Shown one piece after another: positions 9,228 through 17,575 of a stretch of DNA of 64,000 nucleotides. The DNA comes from Bathymodiolus thermophilus thioautotrophic gill symbiont. Lineage in GTDB: Bacteria; Pseudomonadota; Gammaproteobacteria; PS1; Pseudothioglobaceae. Made by a program: the position numbers and the translations under genes. The stretch covers positions 124,001-188,000 of the forward strand of contig NZ_CP024634.1 in the NCBI RefSeq assembly GCF_003711265.1. The letters are read 5' to 3'. Each line of letters opens with the position of its first letter. Positions within the stretch are counted from its first letter, which is position 1. The notes beneath the pieces are model-generated. The model was not told the DNA's origin, did not search any database, and worked only from the letters and a program-made list of their open reading frames with translations.

Positions 9228-9346
9228 GACATTTGTAGTGATATGAATCATCAAAAATCCATTTTTTATTCACTTGTAAATTCTTTATGAATAGCCTTAT
9301 CTTTGCCAGGTAAAGGTTTAAAGGATTTTATTTACACAAAGTTTTT
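9228..9346. repeat. Degenerate copy of the 160-bp MITE
   Basis: The stretch follows the order of the intact elements in eroded form: a GACATTTGTA end, then ATCATCAAAAATCCA, TCACTTGTAAATTCTTTA, and later AGGTAAAGGTTTAAAGGA. No target duplication can be seen. It is the only recognisable content between coxC and the DUF2909 gene, apart from a small inverted repeat at 9354-9373. Confidence 0.45.
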
Positions 9347-9396
9347 TTTAATCTGATACACTTAATCGTATCAAAAAATGTAGTGAGGGCTCGCTA

Positions 9397-9630
9397 ATGG
9401 AAATTTTAATCGTTATTGTTATCATTGCTATTCTAGTGGCATTAGGCTTTGGGCTTGTTGGCATGGTAAAAGGTGGGAAACAAGGATCAGACAAAATGTT
9501 TAAGTCTTTGGTAACGCGCGTTACACTATCAATTGTCTTGTTTTTATTTGTGATGTTCGCTGGTTATATGGGCTGGATTCAGCCTAATACAGTGATACTT
9601 GATGCGCCATCAGCGATACAAAAACAATGA
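9397..9630 (+). CDS. DUF2909 twin-transmembrane protein
   Basis: A 77-residue protein with two hydrophobic helices (about residues 3-24 and 43-63) joined by a short basic loop (KGGKQGSDKMFKS). Size, topology and location immediately before SURF1 match DUF2909, a small family repeatedly found beside cytochrome oxidase assembly genes. Its stop overlaps the SURF1 start by 4 nt (ATGA), implying translational coupling. Function unknown; an assembly role is inferred. Confidence 0.7.
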   Translation: MEILIVIVIIAILVALGFGLVGMVKGGKQGSDKMFKSLVTRVTLSIVLFLFVMFAGYMGWIQPNTVILDAPSAIQKQ

Positions 9631-10319
9631 AACGCGCGTTTATTCTACCCACTATATTGATTGTGATAACATTATGGGGCTTGTTGTCCCTTGGTTTTTG
9701 GCAATTAGACCGTGCTGCTGAAAAGCGTGCAATAGAGGCTGATATTGTCGCCGCACAGTTGAGCCCTGCTGAGTTTGTGCCAGTGAATGAGCTTGTTAAT
9801 AAAGAGCATTATCAAGTTTTACTTCGAGGGCATTATGATAACGACAAACAATTTATTTACGACAATCAAATTGTTAATAGCAATGCAGGATATTATGTTT
9901 TAACCCCTTTTGTGCTTGAAAATCAAACTGCAATCTTGGTTAATCGTGGCTTTGTGCCGTGGTATGGCAATCGTGATAAATTAATTAATACGAATATTGG
10001 CAAAAATATAACCACCATTCAAGTTAAGCTGATTAGCCCTAAAGAGCGCATTAAACTTAAACAACAGAATGCCAGTCCAATCTTTCCATTGTTAATTCAG
10101 TCTCTAGATTTAAATCAATTGTCGCAATTGTCAGGTTATTCTATTGTGCCCATGTTGGCACAACTTAATGTGAATGCCAAGCATGGTTTTTATCGAAAAT
10201 GGCAACCCTTTTATGGCTCTGTTGATAAGCATTTGGGCTATGCCCTGCAATGGTTTTTAATGGCATTTGTACTTGGCATTATTGCCCTTAGGTTGCTGAT
10301 AAAGAAAAGCGGGAAATAA
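9627..10319 (+). CDS. surf1: SURF1-family cytochrome oxidase assembly protein
   Basis: The 230-residue protein has the SURF1 layout: an N-terminal membrane helix followed by LGFWQLDRAAEKRAI, a periplasmic domain with LVNRGFVPW, and a C-terminal helix preceded by HLGYALQWFLMAFVLG. SURF1 proteins help insert haem a into subunit I. It is the last recognisable gene before the accessory island. Confidence 0.93.
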   Translation: MKRAFILPTILIVITLWGLLSLGFWQLDRAAEKRAIEADIVAAQLSPAEFVPVNELVNKEHYQVLLRGHYDNDKQFIYDNQIVNSNAGYYVLTPFVLENQTAILVNRGFVPWYGNRDKLINTNIGKNITTIQVKLISPKERIKLKQQNASPIFPLLIQSLDLNQLSQLSGYSIVPMLAQLNVNAKHGFYRKWQPFYGSVDKHLGYALQWFLMAFVLGIIALRLLIKKSGK

Positions 10320-10617
10320 CATTACTTTTTGATAAATTCAAAAGTAGGGTCGTTGCGCTAAAATTTAGCAGGTAATAAACCCCAATATTCAAAGGTAATC
10401 TACAGAACAAACATTGCAAAAAAAAAGAAAGTTCTTAATAAAAATTTAGTTCCAACTTACACCATTTTCAAAAATAAAATGGATAACATAGTGCATATAA
10501 TCACCGATATTTTACTGCTAATATTTGGAATGAGAATAAATGCCAAATTGTTTGATTTATTTTTGAAAATGGCATTATTTATGGATCGAAATTAATTTTA
10601 TTTTTAAATAACATAGT
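10320..10617. other. Intergenic stretch with no gene
   Basis: About 300 bp between SURF1 and the first MITE. A weak stem-loop (TACTTTTTGA...TCAAAAGTA, about 10,322-10,346) lacks a T tract. Nothing else is recognisable. Confidence 0.5.
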
Positions 10618-10778
10618 GAGACCTTTGCATAAATATAAATAATCATCAAGAATCCTCGTTTCACCCACTTGGTAATTTTTTAAACCCAGCCTTAGCCCTG
10701 CTAGGACAAGGTTTAAGAAAATTACCAAGTGGGCAAAAATTGAATTTTGCTAATCATCCATATTTATGCAAAGGTCTC
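10618..10778. mobile_element. MITE copy A (161 bp)
   Basis: Bounded by perfect 19-bp terminal inverted repeats (GAGACCTTTGCATAAATAT). An inner inverted pair (CCCACTTGGTAATTTT) lies nearer the centre, so the element can fold into one long hairpin. It is flanked by the 5-bp direct repeat ATAGT (10613-10617 and 10779-10783). No coding capacity for a transposase. Confidence 0.9.
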
Positions 10779-10933
10779 ATAGTGATAAAAATTAGTATAA
10801 AATTAAACACAATCTTTAAAAATAGTTTAATATAGAAGGTAAATTATGGTAAAAGAAAAGCCTTAAGGAAAATTTAATTTTGATAGGACATTGTTGAGGC
10901 TGTCCCATTAGAAATAGAAGGTACGCATCTGAG

Positions 10934-11023
10934 ATGAGCCAACATTTTCTTAGTGCAATAGCCTTGCATTCAGACATGAATCAGCCTTACATTAGAATCA
11001 AAAATAATTTCAATCGCTTTTAA
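10934..11023 (+). CDS. Short leader-like ORF before the first RTX gene
   Basis: A 29-codon frame (MSQHFLSAIALHSDMNQPYI...) ends 20 nt before RTX gene 1. A matching peptide (SQHFLGAIALHSDRN...SYIRIKNNFN) ends 24 nt before RTX gene 2, with different surrounding DNA but conserved amino acids. It may be a leader peptide or a relic of an upstream gene. No good ribosome site is visible. Confidence 0.25.
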   Translation: MSQHFLSAIALHSDMNQPYIRIKNNFNRF

Positions 11024-11043
11024 ATGCAACAGAGGAGAGGGTA

Positions 11044-13575
11044 ATGATAGAATACGGACATAAAGATAGTATGATGTATCGTACTTACGATGATGCAGTT
11101 CAACATATAATTGAATTGTTAGATAAGGCTATGAAAGATGATAAGGTGCCGTTGTGGGCAAGAAAAAAAGTTGGAGTAAGGTACGCTGATGATACGATTA
11201 AAATTAATGTTACTTTTGATAGTGCTGATGATGTCAAAATGGTGACAAAGGTTGGTCATGCTGTTGCTGATGTTTTCAGTCATTTGAATGAAGTGGAAGG
11301 GACGATTGTGGTGGCTACTGATACTAAAGTAACTGCACCAGTGATTAGCGTTGAGTTAGTTGTGCAAAAAGATGACAAAACTAAAGACACTATTCCCGAT
11401 GTCTACGATTATCTAAAACACAAAGACGAGCAAGAAATAGACACTAAAGTCCCAGCAGCCTTTATAAATGGCTTTGAAAAAGGTTTTATAGGCCATCTTT
11501 TAGAGACTGACATTCTTGTTTTAAACGCCCTGCTCGAGAATATTCAAGATTTGCTTAGCTCAGCAGCAGATTTTATAAATAACGACCCATTGGCTTTCGA
11601 TCTAAATGGTGATGGCATTGAAGTAACGCCTATCAATAATGGCGTAATGTTTGACCATAACTCAAATGGCGTTAAAACCAAAAGCGCATGGTTAGGTGAG
11701 GATGATGCTTGGTTAGCACTTGATAAAAATGGCAATGGCGTAATTGACAACGGCTCAGAATTGTTTGGCGACAGCACTATATTGTCAAATGGAAACAAAG
11801 CCAAGAATGGCATTGAGGCTTTGGCTGATTTGGATAGTTATAAAGATGGCGTTATTGATAATAAGGACGATCAGTTTGAAAATTTTAAATTGTGGCAAGA
11901 TGCTAATCATGATGGCATTAGCCAAAAAAGTGAACTCAAAACCTTGACGGAACTAAGAATAAAATCTATTGACCTTACTCGCACAGGTAAAACCAATACT
12001 TTTGATGGTGCAAAGCAAACTGACGGACTTGAATTTACTAAAGCTGATGGCTCTACTGGAGAGGTGGCTGAGTTACACCTGAATAAGAATGAATTTTATT
12101 CTGAATTTTTAGCCGATGTTAAATTTAAAAATGCCGATTTTAATGTCAAGGGCTTGGGCTATGTTCGCGATTTAGCAGGAGCCATGAGTGTGGATGATAC
12201 TCTGAAATCCTTGGTTACTAATTTGATGAGTAAAAGCACCTATAGTGAGCAATCACAAATTTTTGATCAAGTGCTTTACCAATGGAGCAAAGGTGCCATT
12301 CAAACCTCTGCTTTTAATGCTGAGTTTGTTGCTGGTAGTAAAGTACAAAAGTACAAAGAAAGATTAGTTCGTTTTGATATTGACGACACACTTAGGCAGA
12401 AACTTGCCGTCCTAGAGACTATGAGTGCTGAGGATATTCTAACAAAGAGCACTTGGGTAAAGGCCTCACAAAAAACAGATATAGGCAAGGCAGTTGATGT
12501 ATACAGTTTTAACAAGAGCAATAGAGTGGATTCTCAGGCTTTTTATGAGCAAGCTTATGATGCTCTAAAATCCTATCAAATGACTCAAGTTGCAAGGTAC
12601 ACTTTGTTTAAGCCCTTGGTTAATCTTCTTGAACTAACCTTTGTAGAAGGCGAATATCATATTGATACTAGTGCCACTAAAGAATCAATAGTAAAGGATT
12701 TTGCGACTGATCACGATAATACTATGGCGTTGACACTTGGTTTTAATGAAGCATATGGACACAATCAAAGTCTATCCGAAGACTTTAATTATTTATCAAT
12801 ACTCAAAAACAATAATTCAATCTTTGCAGATATGACTTTGGAAGAAATAGCAGTGCGCATTGACAATAAACAGATTTTATTTGCCAAAGATACACAATCT
12901 ATTAGTGCAAGAAACGGCCAGGCACATTGGCTTATTGGGCTTGCCGGGGATGATGTATTGAAGGGTAATGTTGGTGATGACACTCTGGTAGGTGGAGAAG
13001 GTAACGACACTCTAAATGGAGGAGAAGGTAACAATATTTTAGTGGGCGGAACAGGCAATGACATTCTCAGTGGCAGTCATCAGGGTAAAGACATTTATTT
13101 ATTTAACTTAGGCGATGGACAGGATAAAGTTATTAATACATCTTTTGATAAACCACCAGCATTTAAGGATAAAAAGAGCGCCAAATCACTCTTTAGTAGT
13201 CTTGATGAAATTGTTTTTGGTGCAGGTATTGACAGCAAGGATATTGTAGCGACAAAATTAGGATGGAATTTGGTTTTATCTAACAAAAACAACACAGATA
13301 AAATTACCATCGAAAATTGGTTTAATGGCAAGTACCGGATTGAGAAATTTGAATACGCTGACGGTACAATCATTGACGCTAGCGCTTATAGCGATATTAG
13401 CGAGAGCGCACCTCCTGTCCCTAAAGGTTGGTTTTCTGGTGGCGATATTGAGGTATTTGAACATGCTGATGGCGCAAAATTTAGTGCTAGTATTGACCCT
13501 CAATATAGTGCTTTAAGCAATGAACAAGATAAAGTTGCTTTTCATCCAGATCTAATAACGACGATATTACACTGA
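11044..13575 (+). CDS. FrpC-like RTX protein 1 with Asp-Pro self-processing module
   Basis: This 843-residue protein starts after AGAGGAGAGG. Residues 1-150 form an unrecognised alpha/beta region shared with RTX protein 2. Asp181-Pro182 (NNDPLAFDLNGDGIE) begins a module like the calcium-dependent self-processing module of Neisseria FrpC, including MFDHNSNGVKTKSAW and NGVIDNGSELFGD. A helical linker (about 330-620) follows, then nonapeptide repeats such as GNDTLNGGEGN (about 634-682) and a haemolysin-related C-terminal domain (YLFNLGDGQDKV...IENWF). It is probably a calcium-binding protein exported by a type I system, but none is encoded here. The 3' end is frameshifted: a second C-terminal module continues out of frame downstream. 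FrpC kinship is known family pattern; activity is inferred. Confidence 0.8.
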   Translation: MIEYGHKDSMMYRTYDDAVQHIIELLDKAMKDDKVPLWARKKVGVRYADDTIKINVTFDSADDVKMVTKVGHAVADVFSHLNEVEGTIVVATDTKVTAPVISVELVVQKDDKTKDTIPDVYDYLKHKDEQEIDTKVPAAFINGFEKGFIGHLLETDILVLNALLENIQDLLSSAADFINNDPLAFDLNGDGIEVTPINNGVMFDHNSNGVKTKSAWLGEDDAWLALDKNGNGVIDNGSELFGDSTILSNGNKAKNGIEALADLDSYKDGVIDNKDDQFENFKLWQDANHDGISQKSELKTLTELRIKSIDLTRTGKTNTFDGAKQTDGLEFTKADGSTGEVAELHLNKNEFYSEFLADVKFKNADFNVKGLGYVRDLAGAMSVDDTLKSLVTNLMSKSTYSEQSQIFDQVLYQWSKGAIQTSAFNAEFVAGSKVQKYKERLVRFDIDDTLRQKLAVLETMSAEDILTKSTWVKASQKTDIGKAVDVYSFNKSNRVDSQAFYEQAYDALKSYQMTQVARYTLFKPLVNLLELTFVEGEYHIDTSATKESIVKDFATDHDNTMALTLGFNEAYGHNQSLSEDFNYLSILKNNNSIFADMTLEEIAVRIDNKQILFAKDTQSISARNGQAHWLIGLAGDDVLKGNVGDDTLVGGEGNDTLNGGEGNNILVGGTGNDILSGSHQGKDIYLFNLGDGQDKVINTSFDKPPAFKDKKSAKSLFSSLDEIVFGAGIDSKDIVATKLGWNLVLSNKNNTDKITIENWFNGKYRIEKFEYADGTIIDASAYSDISESAPPVPKGWFSGGDIEVFEHADGAKFSASIDPQYSALSNEQDKVAFHPDLITTILH

Positions 13576-13767
13576 TAAATTTAAGGTTAGATTTATTTTT
13601 ATTTGGCAACAACACAGGTAAAAGTATTACCAAAGATTGCTTTTTCTGATACCGATTTAGATTGAACAATTTGAATGTGCTGACGACATAATTGTTAACG
13701 CCAGCGCTTATTTGATATTAATCTTGGATCTGCCAATAATGACATGAATGTTGCACTTATGGTGTGA
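13557..13767 (+). pseudogene. Out-of-frame remnant of the RTX 1 C-terminal module
   Basis: In a shifted frame the DNA reads NDDITLINLRLDLFLF...NNTGKSITKD, then IEQFECADDIIVNASAY and DINLGSANNDMNVALMV before a stop. These match the final module of RTX protein 3 (NDIVATNLGLDLVLS, IEKFEYADGTIIDASAY, DINLESVNDGMSVM). One internal stop (TGA) and frame changes show that the original 3' end of RTX gene 1 has decayed. Confidence 0.7.
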
Positions 13768-13791
13768 ATTTAAGAGAGTTGAATTCACTGT

Positions 13792-13977
13792 TTGAGAAAA
13801 TTTAATTTTGATAAGACGCTTATATTAAAGAATAGACATCGTCGAAACTACTCCATTAATAAGGGAAGGCACGCATCTGAGGCGAGCCAACATTTTCTTG
13901 GTGCAATTGCATTGCATTCAGACAGGAATACTGCACATTATCAGTCTTACATTAGAATTAAAAATAATTTTAACTAA
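13792..13977 (+). CDS. Short ORF before RTX gene 2, parallel to the one before RTX gene 1
   Basis: A 61-codon frame with a TTG start whose last 34 residues (ASQHFLGAIALHSDRN...) resemble the short ORF ahead of RTX gene 1. It ends 24 nt before the GTG of RTX gene 2. Conserved peptide in both places suggests either a leader peptide or parallel relics of an older duplicated gene. Confidence 0.25.
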   Translation: MRKFNFDKTLILKNRHRRNYSINKGRHASEASQHFLGAIALHSDRNTAHYQSYIRIKNNFN

Positions 13978-14001
13978 TTTTAAACAACAAAGGAGAAGGT
14001 A

Positions 14002-16413
14002 GTGATTGAATATAAATGGAATTTTAGTGAGACATTTTATACTTACGATGAAGCAGTTAAACATGTAACTGAATTGTTAGATGAGGCTATGAAAAACGAT
14101 AAGGCACTATCTCAAGTAGGGCAAAAAGTTGGAGTAGTGTATGTCAAAGGCATGATTAAAATTAACGCTACTTTTGATAGTGATGATGATGTCAAAGTGG
14201 TGGCAGAGGTTGGTCGCGTTATTGCTGATGTTGTCAGTAATTTGAGTGTTCTAAAGATTGTGGTGGCCTCTGGATTCACACTTCAACCAAGGGTTGGCGT
14301 TAGGTTGGTTGTGCTAGAAACAACAAAAGGAGGTGTCACAGTCAAAGACATTACTGACAATGTTTATGATTATCTAAAACACCAAGACGCTAAAGAAATA
14401 AACACCGAAGTCTCGTCAGCCTTTATGAGTGGCTTTGAAAAAGGTCTTATAGGCTCTCTTTTAAAGGCTGATATTTCTGCTTTAGAAGCCCTATTACAAA
14501 ATATTCAAGGCTTGCTTGGCTTGGCAGGAAATTTTGAATATAACGACCCATTGGCTTTTGATCTAGATGGTGATGGCATTGAAATAGTGCCTATCAAGAA
14601 TGGCGTAATGTTTGACCATAATTCAGATGGCATTAAAACCAAAAGCGCATGGTTAGGTGAGGATGATGCTTGGTTAGCACTTGATAAAAATGGCAATGGT
14701 GCAATTGACAACGGCTCAGAATTGTTTGGCGACAGCACTATATTGTCAAATGGAAACAAAGCCAAGAATGGCATTGAGGCTTTGGCTGATTTGGACAGTA
14801 ATCACGATGGTATTATTAACAATGAGGATGAACAGTTTAAAAATCTTAGATTATGGCAAGATGTTAATCAGGATGGTGTTGGACAAAGAAATGAAATCAA
14901 AACCTTGGAGGATCTAAATATAGAATTTATTAATCTTACTCGCACAGGTGAAGCCAATACTTTTAATGGCGCAAGGCAAACCGACGGACTTGAATTTACT
15001 AAAACTGATGACTTTATTGGAAGGGTAGCTGAGTTATCTCTGGATCAGAACGAATTTTATTCTGAATTTTTAGCCGATGTTAAATTTAAAAATGCCGATT
15101 TTAATGTCAAGGGCTTGGGCTATGTTCGCGATTTAGCGGGAGCCATGAGTGTGGATGATACCCTGAAATCCTTGGTTACTAATTTGATGAGTAAAAGCAC
15201 TTATAGTGAGCAATCACAAATTTTTGATCAAGTGCTTTACCAATGGAGTAAAGGTGCCGTCCAAGCCTCTGCTTTTAATGCTGAGTTTATTGCTGGTAGT
15301 AAAGTACAAAAGTACAACAAAAAATTAATTCGTTTTGATATTGACGACACGCTTAGGCAGAAACTTGCCGTCCTAGAGACCATGAGTGCTGAGGGTAGTT
15401 TTTTAGATAACAACAACACTTGGTTTGTCACACAAGAAACAGATGCAGGTAAGGTTGATGTATACAGTTTTAACAAGAACAATGGAGTGGACTCTCAGAC
15501 TTTTTATGAGCAGGCTTATGATGCTCTAAAATCCTATCAAATGACTCAAGTTGCAAGGCAAACTTTGTTTAAGCCCTGGGTTCAGTCTCTTAAGTTAACC
15601 TTTGAAGACGGCGAACCCAATATCGATACTAGCGCTACTAAATCATTGATAGCAAAGGATTTTTTGACTGATCACGATAATACTATGGCGCTGACACTTG
15701 GTTTTAATGAAGCATATGGACAAGCCCTATCCAAAGACTTTAATTATTTATCAATACTCAAAAATAATAGTCCAATCTTTAAAAATATGACCCAAGAAGA
15801 AATGGCAGTACGCATTGACAATAAACAGATTTTATTTGCCAAAGATACACAATTTATTAATGCCACAGAAGGCTACGATGTACATTGGCTTATTGGACTT
15901 GCTGGGAATGATGTATTAAATGGTGGTTATGGTGACAATATTCTGATAGGTGGAGAAGGTAATGACACTCTAAATGGAGGAAACGGTTATTGCAATACTT
16001 TAGAGGGCGGTGCAGGCAATGACATTTTAAATGGAGAAGGGCTTTTCAATACTTTAGAGGGCGGTGCAGGCAATGACATTCTCAATGGCGGTAATTTTTA
16101 TCGTGAAAACACTTATTTATTTAACTTAGGCGATGGTCAGGATGAGGTTACTGTTTGTAAGGATATTGGATCTGATGTTGGTTATAGGCATAGCAAAATT
16201 ATTTTTGGTGCAGGCATTAACATAACTGATATTACAGCGACAAGTTTAGAATTGGATTTGGTTTTATCTAACGAAAACAACGCAGATAAAATTACCATTA
16301 AAAATTGGTTTGCTAGTGAAGGGTACCAGATTGAGCAATTTGAATACGCTGACGGCACAATCGTTGGTGCTAGTTTTTATGCTGACATTCATGACATGGG
16401 TGTTATGATGTAA
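14002..16413 (+). CDS. FrpC-like RTX protein 2 with Asp-Pro self-processing module
   Basis: The 803-residue paralogue of RTX protein 1 uses a GTG start behind AAGGAGAAGG. The order is the same: N-terminal domain (1-150), Asp182-Pro183 in YNDPLAFDLDGDGIE, EF-hand-like loops, helical linker, a short nonapeptide block (about 631-700, e.g. GNDTLNGGNGY, GGAGNDILNGG) and the YLFNLGDGQDEV...IKNWF domain. The C-terminus (EYADGTIVGASFYADI) is intact, unlike RTX 1. A block of about 260 bp (15,050-15,315) is nearly identical in DNA to RTX 1 while flanks are diverged. Probable secreted calcium-binding protein; the target is unknown. Confidence 0.8.
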   Translation: MIEYKWNFSETFYTYDEAVKHVTELLDEAMKNDKALSQVGQKVGVVYVKGMIKINATFDSDDDVKVVAEVGRVIADVVSNLSVLKIVVASGFTLQPRVGVRLVVLETTKGGVTVKDITDNVYDYLKHQDAKEINTEVSSAFMSGFEKGLIGSLLKADISALEALLQNIQGLLGLAGNFEYNDPLAFDLDGDGIEIVPIKNGVMFDHNSDGIKTKSAWLGEDDAWLALDKNGNGAIDNGSELFGDSTILSNGNKAKNGIEALADLDSNHDGIINNEDEQFKNLRLWQDVNQDGVGQRNEIKTLEDLNIEFINLTRTGEANTFNGARQTDGLEFTKTDDFIGRVAELSLDQNEFYSEFLADVKFKNADFNVKGLGYVRDLAGAMSVDDTLKSLVTNLMSKSTYSEQSQIFDQVLYQWSKGAVQASAFNAEFIAGSKVQKYNKKLIRFDIDDTLRQKLAVLETMSAEGSFLDNNNTWFVTQETDAGKVDVYSFNKNNGVDSQTFYEQAYDALKSYQMTQVARQTLFKPWVQSLKLTFEDGEPNIDTSATKSLIAKDFLTDHDNTMALTLGFNEAYGQALSKDFNYLSILKNNSPIFKNMTQEEMAVRIDNKQILFAKDTQFINATEGYDVHWLIGLAGNDVLNGGYGDNILIGGEGNDTLNGGNGYCNTLEGGAGNDILNGEGLFNTLEGGAGNDILNGGNFYRENTYLFNLGDGQDEVTVCKDIGSDVGYRHSKIIFGAGINITDITATSLELDLVLSNENNADKITIKNWFASEGYQIEQFEYADGTIVGASFYADIHDMGVMM

Positions 16414-16434
16414 TCGAATAGAGGAATATTAACG

Positions 16435-16537
16435 ACAAACCTTAGGAATTAAAACCTATCAATATATTGATTGTGTGTGGTTTTTGTATAATTTACGAAC
16501 AATCATTAAAAATCCATCTTTTGTCAACTTAGTGATT
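16435..16537. repeat. Duplicated RTX 3' flank ending in a truncated old MITE
   Basis: The DNA after the RTX 2 stop (AACGACAAACCTTAGGAATT...) matches that after the RTX 3 stop at 21,467. It is uninterrupted where copy B of the MITE sits at 21,508. It continues into the left part of a degenerate MITE (GTGGTTTTTGTATAATTTA...) and then changes abruptly to lolA-like sequence. Confidence 0.65.
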
Positions 16538-16930
16538 TGGTGTACCAGCGTAGTTTTTTTTTGTGGGCGTTGGAAGGCAAGGTTGTGCGCTACTAGCGCT
16601 TGTCAATAACCTGCGTTGCTCATGTTGCTGATAACGCCTGAGGTTTCCATATCATCAGGAGCGGTTGGTGGTGGCTTGAAATTGAAGCTTTGCGTGATGA
16701 GGTAACAATTTACACTGCTTCATCATAGATTCTAGTTCTGGTGCACCCTTCCCCTTTTCGGCAGTTAATTCATTGAAGCTTGGATCAAGTAATGGCGTTC
16801 CTTTTTCTTTGGACTTTTAAAGTTTTTCGTTAAAGCCTTAATGTTTCGAACCTCAAATTTAGCCAGTAATAAGTAGCAGTTCCATTTCATTGACACACCA
16901 TCACAGTGCAGAGGCAACTTGATTCATACT
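16538..16930 (-). pseudogene. Decayed duplicate of the lolA-ftsK segment
   Basis: Minus-strand fragments match the intact lolA-ftsK locus at 21,843-24,713 in the same orientation. A lolA piece (CCAGCGTAGTTTTT...GTGGGCGTTGGAAGG) matches about 22,228-22,258. FtsK 3'-end pieces match the gamma-domain region (GCTTTGCGTGATGAGGTAAC) and the region around 23,110-23,320 (AAGCTTGG.TCAAGTAATGGCGT; TTCATTGACACACCA). Large internal deletions, frameshifts and stops make it non-functional. It marks a tandem duplication that carried an RTX 3' end together with lolA-ftsK. Confidence 0.85.
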
Positions 16931-16975
16931 AGATAAATCCGTATTAAAAGTAGTCTAAAAATAGAAAAAAATATT

Positions 16976-17116
16976 ATGCTAAAAACTATTGAGAGCGTTT
17001 TATTAGTAGATAAAATTCAATCATTAGAGCAAACCAAAAGACAATACAAATCCAGCGCTTATTGGTTTTTAGGTTTGAGTTGGCTGACCAGTTTTTTGTT
17101 GATTTGGATAATATAA
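16976..17116 (+). CDS. 46-residue hypothetical protein, perhaps the start of a broken membrane protein
   Basis: The ATG at 16976 gives MLKTIESVLLVDKIQSLEQT... with one hydrophobic C-terminal segment (about residues 29-46) and a stop at 17,116. Further hydrophobic pieces follow in other frames to about 17,575 (for example SVRAFGAIFTIGALLSLIIF around 17,485-17,545). The simplest reading is a frameshifted two- or three-helix membrane protein upstream of RTX gene 3. I do not recognise the family. Confidence 0.3.
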   Translation: MLKTIESVLLVDKIQSLEQTKRQYKSSAYWFLGLSWLTSFLLIWII

Positions 17117-17575
17117 CTGGGCAAAGATTTTTTTGGATTTTGTGTGCCGATGGTGGGTAGATTGGAGAATATCAGGCTTTATAGCGTATCTGACCCATTT
17201 GTCTGTATTGTTATATTTTGTTTTATTATGTGGCTTTTTAGGTGTATACTTAGGGTGAATGTGCTTTATATGATGATTTTGGTTAAGGGAAATTTTAACT
17301 ATAATAAAGAGAGCAATTTAAGCGGGGTTATAACAATAAAAGATATTATTAGCAGGTATTACGATAAAAAAATATGTTGCTATTTTGGGATTTTCATGGT
17401 TACTACACCGCCAACATTCCTGTGTAAGTGGTGAAGCGTCAACAAATTGGTTTAAAACTAGGTATATTTATTATTCAGTAAGAGCTTTTGGTGCAATATT
17501 TACTATAGGAGCACTACTCTCATTGATAATTTTTATATATAGCCACTCTTTAATTAAACAACAGGAGAAAAACCC
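17117..17575 (+). other. Probable remainder of a degraded membrane-protein gene
   Basis: No intact gene covers this 460-bp stretch. Short frames in two phases (17,144-17,434 and 17,385-17,618) encode hydrophobic segments, and the last overlaps the start of RTX gene 3. The frame changes suggest decay of one gene beginning near 16,976. RTX gene 3 has its own ribosome site (CAGGAG) at its start. Confidence 0.3.
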
